Assembly: GCA_910578275.1 (NCBI GenBank)
Contig: CAJTPR010000003.1
Location: 124,001-188,000, forward strand
DNA: 64,000 bases
Direction of reading: 5' to 3'
Source of the DNA: an uncultured Bacteroidales bacterium
GTDB taxonomy: Bacteria; Bacteroidota; Bacteroidia; Bacteroidales; P3
Each line of letters starts with the position of its first letter. Within the stretch, counting starts at the first letter, position 1. The position numbers and the translations under genes were made by a program. The notes under the pieces were generated by a model. It saw only the letters and a program-made list of their open reading frames with translations. It was not told where the DNA came from and did not search any database. This document shows positions 8,017 to 16,419 of this stretch, piece after piece.

Positions 8017-10547
8017 TCCATTCCGAATTCTCCGCCGCCTGCTTCATTGGAGTTCCCGGGCTTGCTGCGACGTTTCTCAGGCCCTTTGTTTATCTTGTAG
8101 GTCAAGGTCACGTACAAGGCCGTTGAATTTTTCGTACGGCTTTTGTTGTAAGAGACGAATCCGTCGCCGGTCACGGTCCTGTTCCATTGCATGGTATGGA
8201 ACAGGTCGCGCAGGCGCAGGTTGAGGTTGAGCCGGTTGTCGAAGAAACTTTTTCGTACGGCCAGTTCTCCCGAAACGTTCTGGTCGAATTTGGTCTGGCC
8301 CCAATAGGAAGGCCCGCGATAACGTACCGAAAGTTGTACCGTGAAATTCAAGGGCAGGTTCAGCGTCGTGTTCCATTGCGCGCTGTAGCTGATTCCTTCG
8401 GCAACGGCGGATTCTGCCAAGGCATGGTCGGAGGTGGTGTTCTGGTAGAGGCTGCCGTTGAGGCTCATCCGCCACCATTTCAGAATCTGCTGTTCCCAGG
8501 ACAGGTCGACGCCGTAGGTATGGCCGTGGGCATAGTTGCGGAAAGTCTGGTTGAGCAGCATTTCTCCCGAGGGATTGAGCGCCTCGAACTGGTAACGCCT
8601 TATGAGGTCTTGCTGGTAACGGTAATATACCGTGGCATAGAACGAAGATGATTTGAGAAAAAGCGAGTAGTTCAGTTCCACCGAGTGGATGTCTTGCGGT
8701 TTGAGGTCGGGATTCCCGTACGAGATGGATGACGGATAGTTGGAGTAGTCGATGTACGGGTCGAGGTTGTGGGGACCGGGTCGGTTCACGCGGCGACTGT
8801 AACTGAGTTGCAGTTCCTGCTTTTCTCCGAGCTTGTACGAAAGATGCACGGCGGGATAAAAACGGAAACGGGTGTAGTCGAATGTCGTGTCGCCGTTTTC
8901 CGTCGCCTTGTCGGCCGACATCAGGTCAGCCTCGAAACGACCGCCCACCTGGAACGAGAATTTGCCGAAATTCCCTTTCAGGTTGGCATACAGGCCGTGG
9001 TTGTGCTCGATGTATTTGAACCGGATGGAAGTGTCCTGGTACATGTTGAGCCTCGTGTCGTAAAGGCTGGAGGTCTTCTGCCATTGGATCTTTCCTTGAT
9101 AGCCCACTTCCAAGGCCAGTTTCTTGCTGAACGGGTGCATGTAGTTTATCTGCACGTCGGCATCGATGCCTTCCTTGTCGTTCTTGATGGTCTGGTCGGT
9201 GAACGAAGTGTCGGCGGGCGCGTTTATCAGGAGACGGCTCGTGTTGGAAGAACCCTTGGGGCGGCGGTAGTTCACGGTGGCGTCGAAAGAAAACTCCTGC
9301 CGGGGCTTGTCGAACTTGTGCATGTACGAAACCGCGCCTTGCGCTCCGAGGGTATGTTCCTTGCTGGATGAACGGGAGGAGAGGCCGCGCAGGAAATGGC
9401 GTTCGAGCAACAGCGGATCATCGCCTTCCTGCGGCTGGTAGGCGTTTTCCAATGTCGGATCGAGATAGGTGAGCGTGGTGGTGAGCGGGCTGTTGTTCAT
9501 CCGGTCGTGTTCCCAGCCGTCGAAAGTCCCGCTTACCAAAAGACTGCTCTTGGGGCTAAGGCGGAAATCGGCGCCCACTTGCACCTTGCCGCCGAAGCCT
9601 TCGCGCTTCCCGCTGCTCTTGCCGCTTTCATGTTGCACGTTGTCATTCGGAAAGAGGGCGTTTCCGCCCCGGTAGCTGGTGCGGGAGGAACTTCCCGAGG
9701 ATTCCCGGTTGCGGTAGTTGAAGTCGAGGTTGGTGAAAAGCGAGACGTTCTTGAAGCCGAAGTTGAGGTTGGTTCCTATGCCGTGGCGGTTGGCGGTGGA
9801 AGAAGATACGTACACGTTTCCGTTGACGCCCGTTTTCTTCCGTTCCTTGGTAATGATGTTGATGATGCCCGAGGTTCCTTCGGGATTGTATTTGGCCGAG
9901 GGATTGGATATGATTTCTATGTTGGAGATGTTGCTGGCCGAAATCTGGTCCAGTCCGAGGCCGGAAAGCGAGGCCGGGCGGCCGTCGATGAGGATCGTCA
10001 CGCTTTCGCTGCCTTTCATCGAGACGTTGCCTTCTTCGTCCACGCTTACCGAGGGGACGTTTTCCAGCACGTCCACGGCCGAACCTCCTCCGCTGACGAG
10101 GCTTTGTTCCACGTTCACCACTTTCTTGTCGAGGCTGTATTCGATCGTGCGCTTTTGTCCGGTAATCGTGACGGCTTCCAGCAACTGGGCTTCCGTCTTG
10201 AGATGGATTACGCCGGCTTGCATGTCAGGCTTTCCCGCGATCAGGCGAAAGGCCTTCCCGTCTTGCGGACGGAAGCCCATGGCCGAGAAAGTGGCGCGTA
10301 GCGGCCGGTTCAACGGGAGGCCCGTTACCCGGAACGTACCGTCGGCATCGGTTACCGAACCGCCGGCCAACTTGTGTCCGGCGGTGTCGAACACCATGAC
10401 GTTGACGAATTCCAGCGGCGTGTTCACGCCGTATTCCCGGATGGTTCCCGAATAACTGCCGACTTGTGCCTGCGCGCGGCAAAGGCAAAGCAAGACGATG
10501 AGAAAGGACGAAAGGGTCTTGATGTTTATTCCTTTGTTAGGGTGCAT
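8013..10547 (-). CDS. Outer membrane beta-barrel family protein, TonB-dependent receptor-like
   Basis: An 844-residue outer-membrane protein. The ATG at 10547 gives a good signal peptide (hydrophobic SFLIVLLCLC then RAQAQ); a further in-frame ATG at 10565 is possible. Next come a CarboxypepD_reg-like domain (about residues 30-105), a TonB plug-like domain containing VENVPSVSVDEEGNVS and ILIDGRPAS (about 150-215), and a long C-terminal barrel with many alternating aromatic strands. It lacks a SusD partner, so it is the stand-alone OMP_b-brl_3 type. The ligand is unknown; the neighbour is an FAH-family enzyme coupled by a 4-bp overlap. Confidence 0.9.
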   Translation of the reverse strand: MHPNKGINIKTLSSFLIVLLCLCRAQAQVGSYSGTIREYGVNTPLEFVNVMVFDTAGHKLAGGSVTDADGTFRVTGLPLNRPLRATFSAMGFRPQDGKAFRLIAGKPDMQAGVIHLKTEAQLLEAVTITGQKRTIEYSLDKKVVNVEQSLVSGGGSAVDVLENVPSVSVDEEGNVSMKGSESVTILIDGRPASLSGLGLDQISASNISNIEIISNPSAKYNPEGTSGIINIITKERKKTGVNGNVYVSSSTANRHGIGTNLNFGFKNVSLFTNLDFNYRNRESSGSSSRTSYRGGNALFPNDNVQHESGKSSGKREGFGGKVQVGADFRLSPKSSLLVSGTFDGWEHDRMNNSPLTTTLTYLDPTLENAYQPQEGDDPLLLERHFLRGLSSRSSSKEHTLGAQGAVSYMHKFDKPRQEFSFDATVNYRRPKGSSNTSRLLINAPADTSFTDQTIKNDKEGIDADVQINYMHPFSKKLALEVGYQGKIQWQKTSSLYDTRLNMYQDTSIRFKYIEHNHGLYANLKGNFGKFSFQVGGRFEADLMSADKATENGDTTFDYTRFRFYPAVHLSYKLGEKQELQLSYSRRVNRPGPHNLDPYIDYSNYPSSISYGNPDLKPQDIHSVELNYSLFLKSSSFYATVYYRYQQDLIRRYQFEALNPSGEMLLNQTFRNYAHGHTYGVDLSWEQQILKWWRMSLNGSLYQNTTSDHALAESAVAEGISYSAQWNTTLNLPLNFTVQLSVRYRGPSYWGQTKFDQNVSGELAVRKSFFDNRLNLNLRLRDLFHTMQWNRTVTGDGFVSYNKSRTKNSTALYVTLTYKINKGPEKRRSKPGNSNEAGGGEFGME

Positions 10548-10583
10548 AAGATTCGAAGCATACAATTTTCATGCCAGAGAGTC

Positions 10584-10611
10584 TTGATGTACATTTTTGT
10601 TTGATGTACAT
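10584..10611. repeat. Pair of 11-bp direct repeats in the receptor leader
   Basis: TTGATGTACAT occurs at 10584-10594 and again at 10601-10611 with a 17-bp period; each copy holds the palindrome ATGTACAT. They lie between the receptor gene start (10547) and a -7-like TATCTTCG (10648-10641, minus strand), a suitable place for a regulator to bind. No regulator was identified. Confidence 0.5.
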
Positions 10612-10640
10612 AAGACGGCAGGCCTGCTTTTGGCGGCGGG

Positions 10641-10648
10641 CGAAGATA
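10641..10648 (-). promoter_or_regulatory. Weak -7 box upstream of the receptor gene
   Basis: TATCTTCG on the minus strand differs from TAnnTTTG at one position. It lies 93 bp upstream of the receptor ATG, beyond the TTGATGTACAT repeats. No clear -33 box is seen. Confidence 0.3.
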
Positions 10649-10662
10649 AGAAAAAAATCGTT

Positions 10663-11403
10663 TTAGGCAGACCGCCCTGTTCCGTTTCCGGAAGGCAGGC
10701 CGAGGTCTTCTGTTTGCCCGTTCAAGAGTATTTCGAGCAGTTTCAAGTCTTGAGGGCGGGTGAGCTTGAGGTTCCGTTCATCGCCCTGCACGATGAAGAC
10801 GGGAGTTCCGGGCAGATAGCGGAGTAATACGCCGCAATCGTCGGTGCAGGAAAAGTCCTTGTCGCGCAGGGCCAGGTCGTAGGCTTTGGCGATCAATCCG
10901 GCATCGAATGCCTGCGGGGTCTGGCTGCGCATCAACGTACGGCGGTCGGGAACGTGTTCGATGAATCCGTCTTTCACCTGCAATACGGTGTCGGTGCAAG
11001 GTATGGCCACGTCCACGGCCTGGTGATGCAAAAGGGCGCTCGCCACCTCGTCGATGATGCGGCGGCTTACCAGCGGACGTGCCGCGTCGTGGAAGATGAG
11101 GTTGACCTCCTCGCTCCGGTAGGCGTCGATGGCCGAAAGGGAAGAATGATGACGTTCCTTGCCCCCCGGCAGGATCTTTTGGAGTTTTTGCCAGCGGTTC
11201 CGCGTCGCGATGCGTTCCGTTTCTTCGAGCCATGCGGGATGGGAAACGATGGCGATGCCATGGATGTTCCCGTTGGCTTCGAATGCGTCCACGGCATGTT
11301 CCAGTATCGTTTTCCCGCCGAGTTCCAGGAATTGTTTGGGCAAGGAGCCTCCCATGCGGTTGCTGTTGCCAGCGGCGAGTACGACGGCGATATCGGGTTT
11401 CAT
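10663..11403 (-). CDS. IspD/TarI-like cytidylyltransferase
   Basis: A 246-residue nucleotidyltransferase of the IspD family (CTP + sugar/polyol phosphate to CDP-product). Motifs: N-terminal CTP-binding VVLAAGNSNRMGGSLPKQF, FHDAARPLVS, PCTDTV, MRSQTPQAFDA and the end GDERNLKLTRPQDLKLLE. If it is IspD it serves the MEP isoprenoid pathway, and dxs is present elsewhere in the window. Its position as last gene of a glycan operon and its MRSQTPQ motif, closer to TarI, leave CDP-ribitol or another CDP-polyol for surface glycan as an alternative. The start at 11403 is 6 bp from the flippase stop. Confidence 0.8.
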   Translation of the reverse strand: MKPDIAVVLAAGNSNRMGGSLPKQFLELGGKTILEHAVDAFEANGNIHGIAIVSHPAWLEETERIATRNRWQKLQKILPGGKERHHSSLSAIDAYRSEEVNLIFHDAARPLVSRRIIDEVASALLHHQAVDVAIPCTDTVLQVKDGFIEHVPDRRTLMRSQTPQAFDAGLIAKAYDLALRDKDFSCTDDCGVLLRYLPGTPVFIVQGDERNLKLTRPQDLKLLEILLNGQTEDLGLPSGNGTGRSA

Positions 11404-11409
11404 GGCAGA

Positions 11410-12873
11410 TTATCTCTTTCGGCTTAGGATTTTCTTGATTCCGCCTTTGGCATATTCAAGGAATTCCTTGTATATATGGGAATCGCTTGCCCGCATGGCC
11501 AGACCGTAGAGCAAGACGGCACAGGCGATCTTGGCAAGGATCCGGAGGTAGATGCCGTCGAGCGGCAACGTGATGAAATGCACGGCCAGCATGACGGCGG
11601 CGGCGATGAGGGCGAACGGCGCCACGTCCCTGACCGTGTCGCGCAGGCGCAACCGGATTTCACGCCAGGCCAGCAACTGCCATACCATGATCCAGAGAAT
11701 GGAAACGGTGGTGTAGGCCGCGGTCATGGCCAGGATGCCGGTCCGGCGGAAAAGGAAGGCGGCCGAAAGCTGGGCGATCGACAGGCATACGGTGCTGGCG
11801 AGCGTGGTTCCGGATTTTCCGCGGCTCAGCATGAAGTTGGAGAAAATGCCCGACAAGGGAAGGAATGCCCCGCCGATACAAAGTATGCGCAGGAGCGGAA
11901 TCGCTTTTTCCCATTTTCCGGTAAGCAGGATCGTGATGAATTCCGGAGCGATCAGGGCCAGCCCGAACATGCAGGGAAATGACAGGAAAGCCATGAATCG
12001 GGTCATCTTGCGTAATACCCGCCGGCTTCTTCCGGCTTCGTCGTCTGCCTGCACGAATATCGGCTGGGCGGTGCTGTTGGCCATGAAAAGCAGGGAGGAA
12101 TAAGCCATATAGTTCCACTTGCTGGCCTGGTTGTAGTAACCTACTTCGGTTTTCGTGAAGAAACGCCCCAGGAAGATGATCAGGATGTTGTTGGTGATGA
12201 CCTCGAAAATACGGGTCAGCAGTATCTTCACGCCGAATTTCCACAAGGGAAGGATAGGACGGAAACTGATTTGCCCGGAAGGTTTCCAGCCCGAAACGAT
12301 CCATACCAGAATGCTGCGGATGAGGAACATGCCGACCGACTGGATCGCCAATCCCCAATAGGCCATGCCGCACAGGGCCATGATGACGCCTGCGATGCCG
12401 GACAGGACGGTGGCGGTAAAATAGACCAGGGCCATTTTGCCGGATTGGATGGATTTGAGCAAGATGGCGTAGGGCACGATGCCGATGGAGGCGAACACGA
12501 AGCCGAGAAAGGAAATCCTGCCTAAGGCCTTGAGCTCGGGAACATGATAGAAGCCGGCAATCAGCGGCGTGGAAAAGAACAGGATCGTGTAAAGTATCAG
12601 GCTGGCGAAGAGACTGAACCAGAACACGGCATTGTAATCCTCGTGACGGCAGTCTTTCTTGTTGATGAGGGCGGCGGTGAGCCCGCTTTCCTGCAGGGTG
12701 GAGGCGATGCCGGTAAAGACGAGCAACAGGCCGACGATGCCGTAATCCTCCGGCAACAGGATACGGGCGATGAATATGCCGAAAAGCATGTTCACCACCT
12801 GGGTGGCAAGATTGCCGATTCCGGACCAAAGCAAGCCTTTGGCGGCTTTTTCTTTCAGGTTGCTTTCGGACAT
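11410..12873 (-). CDS. Polysaccharide flippase (Wzx/MATE-like lipopolysaccharide biosynthesis protein)
   Basis: A 487-residue integral inner-membrane protein with about 12-14 hydrophobic segments across its length, beginning with the conserved AAKGLLWSGIGNLATQVVNM and GILLPEDYGIVG-type pattern (ARILLPEDYGIVGLL) of the PST/Wzx family. It should flip undecaprenyl-linked oligosaccharide across the membrane. It sits in an operon with a NeuB-like synthase, two cytidylyltransferases and a GT2, 11 bp after the KdsC-like gene, so its cargo probably carries the acid sugar made there (inference). Confidence 0.9.
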   Translation of the reverse strand: MSESNLKEKAAKGLLWSGIGNLATQVVNMLFGIFIARILLPEDYGIVGLLLVFTGIASTLQESGLTAALINKKDCRHEDYNAVFWFSLFASLILYTILFFSTPLIAGFYHVPELKALGRISFLGFVFASIGIVPYAILLKSIQSGKMALVYFTATVLSGIAGVIMALCGMAYWGLAIQSVGMFLIRSILVWIVSGWKPSGQISFRPILPLWKFGVKILLTRIFEVITNNILIIFLGRFFTKTEVGYYNQASKWNYMAYSSLLFMANSTAQPIFVQADDEAGRSRRVLRKMTRFMAFLSFPCMFGLALIAPEFITILLTGKWEKAIPLLRILCIGGAFLPLSGIFSNFMLSRGKSGTTLASTVCLSIAQLSAAFLFRRTGILAMTAAYTTVSILWIMVWQLLAWREIRLRLRDTVRDVAPFALIAAAVMLAVHFITLPLDGIYLRILAKIACAVLLYGLAMRASDSHIYKEFLEYAKGGIKKILSRKR

Positions 12874-12884
12874 CGAAGGGGAAA

Positions 12885-13388
12885 TTACAAGGAGGTCAGT
12901 TTCTGGATGGCCGTTTCCAACAGCCCTTCCTTTTCCAGCAAGTGTTCGGCGAATTCACGGAAAGCGCCGAATCCGCCTTGCGTACGGGTGACGTAATCCA
13001 CTTTGTCTTTCACGTAACCGGGCGTATGGGGAACACATCCGCTGAATCCGCAGCGGCACAACAGGGGCAAGTCGTTCAGGTCGTCGCCGATGAAAGCCGT
13101 TTCTTCCAAGGTGATGCCTGATTGCCGGCACAATTCCGAGGCTTTTTCCACTTTGTCTGCCACGCCCAGGAAGCAATGTTCGATTTTCAATTTGCGGGCG
13201 CGTTGCCTTACGATCGGCGTGTTTTCTCCGGTCAGGATGGCCACGGGTATGTCCAAGGCGTGCAAGAGGGAAACGCCCCAGCCGTCTTTGACGGAGAATC
13301 GTTTCATGATGTCTCCGTTTTCGGTGTAATACATTCCGCCGTCCGTCCAGACTCCGTCGATGTCGGTAAATACGATCTTGGGTATCAT
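12885..13388 (-). CDS. KdsC-like HAD phosphatase
   Basis: A 167-residue HAD phosphatase of the C0, cap-less KdsC type, which removes phosphate from KDO-8-P or nonulosonate-9-P. Motif I is FTDIDGVWTDG (nucleophile and acid/base Asp near residues 8 and 10), motif II is AILTGEN, and motif III/IV is IGDDLNDLPLL. The start ATG at 13388 overlaps the NeuB-like stop by one base (TGATG), arguing for translational coupling and against the slightly longer start at 13400. With the adjacent NeuB-like synthase and SpsF-like cytidylyltransferase it probably acts on a phosphorylated acid sugar of the surface glycan. Confidence 0.9.
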   Translation of the reverse strand: MIPKIVFTDIDGVWTDGGMYYTENGDIMKRFSVKDGWGVSLLHALDIPVAILTGENTPIVRQRARKLKIEHCFLGVADKVEKASELCRQSGITLEETAFIGDDLNDLPLLCRCGFSGCVPHTPGYVKDKVDYVTRTQGGFGAFREFAEHLLEKEGLLETAIQKLTSL

Positions 13389-14425
13389 CAGTCGATGCAA
13401 TTAGGGTAAATCACTTCGTTCATGGGAAGTTCCTTGACCACCTTGTGCCCGATGACCTTGTCTCTTTCCGACCATTTGAACCCGTCGCCGGGAGAGAGCA
13501 GATGCAAATCCTCCTCCCTGATGGTCTGGCCGGGGCTAAGCGTCCTGCGGGTGGCCAGGGAACGTTCCAGTTTTATTTTGGCGGAGGTCACGGCGGGGGA
13601 TACATACAGTTCTTCCCGGCCCAACCAGCGTTCTGCCACCCGGATGTCGCGAATCATGCGGTTCACGCCGTCCGGTCCGAGTGATCCTTGCTGGTCGGTG
13701 CCTTTCATCCGGCGGTCGATCGTGATGTGTTTCTCGATGATTTCGGCACCCATTCCGACGGCAACCACGGGCGCGGCGATGCCGATCGTGTGATCGGAAA
13801 AACCGATCTTGTACCGGCCGTAGTGTTTCTTCAGGTAGGTGATCGTCTGTAAGTTCAGATGGTCGGGATGGGTGGGATATTGCGAAACGCAATGGAGGAT
13901 GGAAATATCGTCGTGGTATTTCGTGATCGTGTCCAAGGCGTCGTCCAATTCCTTTTTGCCGGCCATTCCGGTAGAGAGGATGATAGGAATCTTGGTTTCG
14001 GCCATGGCCGACAAGAGGGGCAGGTTGGTAAGGTCCCGGCTGGCTACTTTCAGTTTGTCGGGGGTGAATCGTTTGAGCAACGACAGGCAGCCCGTGGAAC
14101 AAAAGGTTTCCACGAAGTCGAGTCCGAGCGACTTGGAGTGCCGGTAGACTTCCAAGTGTTCCTCGTCCGAAAGTTCCAGGAATGCCCGGTGCTCGCCATA
14201 GGTCCGTCCGAACGAATTGGGCGAGTCGTAGGGACGGTTCATCTGCGAGTCCGCCAGTTCCTCGTTCAAGTCCCGTTTGGTGAGCTTTATGGCGTCCATG
14301 GGACGCAGGTCGAGGTTGAAGACATCCTCGTGTACGGGGCGGCTCACCAGGTCCACGATGAGTTTGGCTATGTCGACGGAGCCGTTGTGGTTCTGTCCGA
14401 TTTCACCTATGATATATGTGTTCAT
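13388..14425 (-). CDS. NeuB/SpsE-like N-acetylneuraminate synthase family protein
   Basis: A 345-residue synthase that condenses phosphoenolpyruvate with an N-acylated hexose or its phosphate to a nonulosonic acid. It begins IIGEIGQNHNGSVDIAK. Family motifs: ETFCSTGCLSLL, KVASRDLTNLPLL, ILSTGMAGKKELDDAL, HCVSQYPT, IGFSDHTIGIA, and EKHITIDRRMKGTDQQGSL. A C-terminal SAF/antifreeze-like domain follows (about 280-345, SLATRRTLSPGQTIREEDL). The longer open frame upstream to 14482 is not needed. It is 7 bp from the SpsF-like gene and overlaps the phosphatase gene by one base. No NeuC or Leg/Pse epimerase is visible nearby. Confidence 0.92.
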   Translation of the reverse strand: MNTYIIGEIGQNHNGSVDIAKLIVDLVSRPVHEDVFNLDLRPMDAIKLTKRDLNEELADSQMNRPYDSPNSFGRTYGEHRAFLELSDEEHLEVYRHSKSLGLDFVETFCSTGCLSLLKRFTPDKLKVASRDLTNLPLLSAMAETKIPIILSTGMAGKKELDDALDTITKYHDDISILHCVSQYPTHPDHLNLQTITYLKKHYGRYKIGFSDHTIGIAAPVVAVGMGAEIIEKHITIDRRMKGTDQQGSLGPDGVNRMIRDIRVAERWLGREELYVSPAVTSAKIKLERSLATRRTLSPGQTIREEDLHLLSPGDGFKWSERDKVIGHKVVKELPMNEVIYPNCID

Positions 14426-14432
14426 CCGCTGA

Positions 14433-15185
14433 CTATTTTGCGTTTTTCTTGATGTTCCCGAGCATTGTCTCTTTCCATTCATGCTTGGAGGAAACCAGCT
14501 CGACCAGGTTTCCTGGCGTCTTTTCCGGCAGGTTCGCGTAAGCCTCGTAGATGTCTTTCAGCAGCGCGAAGTCTTCTGCCGTGTCCAGCGTGAACCGGAG
14601 GTCGAACCGCTCTTCCAGTTCGCAGGGAAGCGGCAGCAACCGGATGGAGAAATCCTGAGGATGCGTATAGAGATAAATGGTCACGTGTTCCAGAAAAAGC
14701 GGGTCATCGGTCGTCGCGGCCACTTTGCGCAGGGCTTCCAGTGTGGTGAGTTCGGCAAAGAGCCCCAGGTGCGACTTGATGGTCGGCAAGCCGTTCCTGA
14801 ATCCGAACGCCACATAGTCGGCAGGCCGGGCGTCGTGTTCGTCGAAAAGACGTTGGAAACTGCCCGTCTGCAAGAGAGGATTGTCCGAGCAGACACGGAC
14901 GAAGCGTTCCAGACCGAAAGTTTCGGCGGCGCGGATGAAACGGTCGAGCACGTTCTTCTCGTCGCCTCGAAAACAATCCACGCCGGCTTCGCAGGCCACG
15001 TTTTCCAGCACGTCGTCTTGCGGTCGATCGGTCGTGGCCAGGACGATCCTTTTCCCCGGATTGTCTTTCTTGATATTGTCGATCAGTATGTCGATGATGC
15101 GCCGTGTGCCGCAAAAAGGAAGCAGTATCTTGTTATGTAGCCGGCTGGAGCCGGTCCTTGCCTGGATGATGATGCCCTCGTGCAT
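14433..15185 (-). CDS. SpsF-like acylneuraminate/KDO cytidylyltransferase family protein
   Basis: A 250-residue nucleotidyltransferase of the SpsF (COG1861) branch of CMP-sugar synthetases. ATG at 15185 gives the usual beginning HEGIIIQARTGSSRLHNKIL, the nucleotide-binding loop with Arg and Lys. Further: IVLATTDRPQDDVLE, GDEKNVLDRFIRAAE and VCSDNPLL (metal Asp). The C-terminal half has RFTLDTAEDFALLKDIY, typical of the subfamily. It should activate the product of the adjacent NeuB-like enzyme with CTP; this pairing is an inference from the operon. Confidence 0.88.
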   Translation of the reverse strand: MHEGIIIQARTGSSRLHNKILLPFCGTRRIIDILIDNIKKDNPGKRIVLATTDRPQDDVLENVACEAGVDCFRGDEKNVLDRFIRAAETFGLERFVRVCSDNPLLQTGSFQRLFDEHDARPADYVAFGFRNGLPTIKSHLGLFAELTTLEALRKVAATTDDPLFLEHVTIYLYTHPQDFSIRLLPLPCELEERFDLRFTLDTAEDFALLKDIYEAYANLPEKTPGNLVELVSSKHEWKETMLGNIKKNAK

Positions 15186-15266
15186 GGTCCCTTTGTTTTC
15201 AAACCTTGCAAAGATAGGCAGTTTGCGTGTAATGCGGGAATAAAGGCGGCACCAAGCCACGAGCCC

Positions 15267-16304
15267 TTACCTTTTGAACCTTTTCATGGCGTTCCCCCTT
15301 TTGCTCATGGCTTTCATCGCCTTGAATGCGAACAGGGCGGCTGGCAGGTTCAGTTCGCAGAGCCGCAGCAACATCCGCCTTTTGAGGGGATTTTTCCTGT
15401 AATATCCGTTTTTCCGGTAATCCGGCAGGATTTCATGCATCTCGGCCAGAATCTTGCGCATGTGCGTGGCCGGAGGCCTGGAAAAACGAAAGAAGCAACC
15501 GGTCATCGAATAGGTGAAGAAAAGATTGATGAAAAGACCTTCCGTTTCCTCTTTGTATGGTTTGTGGAATCCGAGTCTTTTCATGTTTTGGAAAAGCATC
15601 TTGGCGGTTTCAAGGCGTTCGAAGAAGGAGTGGTCGTCGAACGTCCGTACCGTGGACGATATGTCGGAGCATCGATAATGGTAATGCGGTGCGGACAATT
15701 GGACGATTTGGCCGGCGCACAAGAAGAGCGGGACAAGGACGGCATTGTCTTCGTAAAGCGTCTTTTCGGGAAAAAACAGGTCGTACCGTGAAAACATGGA
15801 TTTCTTGAAAAGGGACGTCCAAAGCCGGAAGCCGCCGAAAAAAAGGAGCTTGTCCCTCTCGGGAGAGCGTTCGCCCGAGGGCAGGACAGGCAGCCGTACT
15901 TCCCTTATGTCGTTTTCCGAGTAATAGCAGAAGTAGTCGTTGGTGACGATGTCGGCCTGTGACGCAAGGGCGGCCTTCCAGAGGCATTCATACATAAGGG
16001 GAGACACGAAGTCGTCGCTGTCCACGAATCCGACATGCTCGGCCCGTGCCGCCCGGATGCCGGCATTCCTCGCTCCGCCTTGTCGCCGGTTTTCCGGCAA
16101 GCGGATGACCCTTATCCGCGGATCCCTCCGTGCGTATGCTTCCAAGACGGATTTGCTGTTGTCCGGCGAACAGTCGTCCACGCAGATGATTTCGATCTGT
16201 TCCAAGGTCTGCGCCAGAAGCGAATCCAGGCACTGCGGCAGATATTTTTCCACGTTGTAGACAGGGACGATGACACTGACCAAAGGATTTTCTCGCATTT
16301 GCAT
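15267..16304 (-). CDS. Glycosyltransferase family 2
   Basis: A 345-residue GT-A fold transferase. The start chosen (ATG 16304; another ATG at 16298) places the family beginning NPLVSVIVPVYNVEKYLPQ at the N-terminus; the frame remains open upstream but reads into antisense of the divergent gene. Motifs: IEIICVDDCSPDNS, GGARNAGIRAARAEHVGFVDSDDFV with the DxD-type metal site, and a downstream ED-like YEDNAVLVP. It is the first gene of the six-gene glycan operon running to 10663 and probably adds one sugar to the lipid-linked unit. Confidence 0.92.
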   Translation of the reverse strand: MQMRENPLVSVIVPVYNVEKYLPQCLDSLLAQTLEQIEIICVDDCSPDNSKSVLEAYARRDPRIRVIRLPENRRQGGARNAGIRAARAEHVGFVDSDDFVSPLMYECLWKAALASQADIVTNDYFCYYSENDIREVRLPVLPSGERSPERDKLLFFGGFRLWTSLFKKSMFSRYDLFFPEKTLYEDNAVLVPLFLCAGQIVQLSAPHYHYRCSDISSTVRTFDDHSFFERLETAKMLFQNMKRLGFHKPYKEETEGLFINLFFTYSMTGCFFRFSRPPATHMRKILAEMHEILPDYRKNGYYRKNPLKRRMLLRLCELNLPAALFAFKAMKAMSKRGNAMKRFKR

Positions 16305-16419
16305 CGGAATAAAATAATGCAAATGTGCGAAAAAAAAACATGTAACCTGAAAAAATACGACAAATAGGATTTTTATTATTACATTGCGTCTTGATAGCGA
16401 TGGAAAAATCCTATGTGTC
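16305..16419. promoter_or_regulatory. AT-rich divergent intergenic region of the glycan cluster
   Basis: This 115-bp AT-rich gap separates the minus glycan operon from the plus GT4 gene and should carry both promoters. A minus-strand CACATTTG and a plus-strand TACATTGC resemble -7 boxes with one or two mismatches; neither is convincing alone. Confidence 0.35.

Noticed and set aside
10581..10611. CRISPR-like array from the TTGATGTACAT repeats
   Set aside because: Only two copies of 11 bp with a 6-bp gap and no cas genes.
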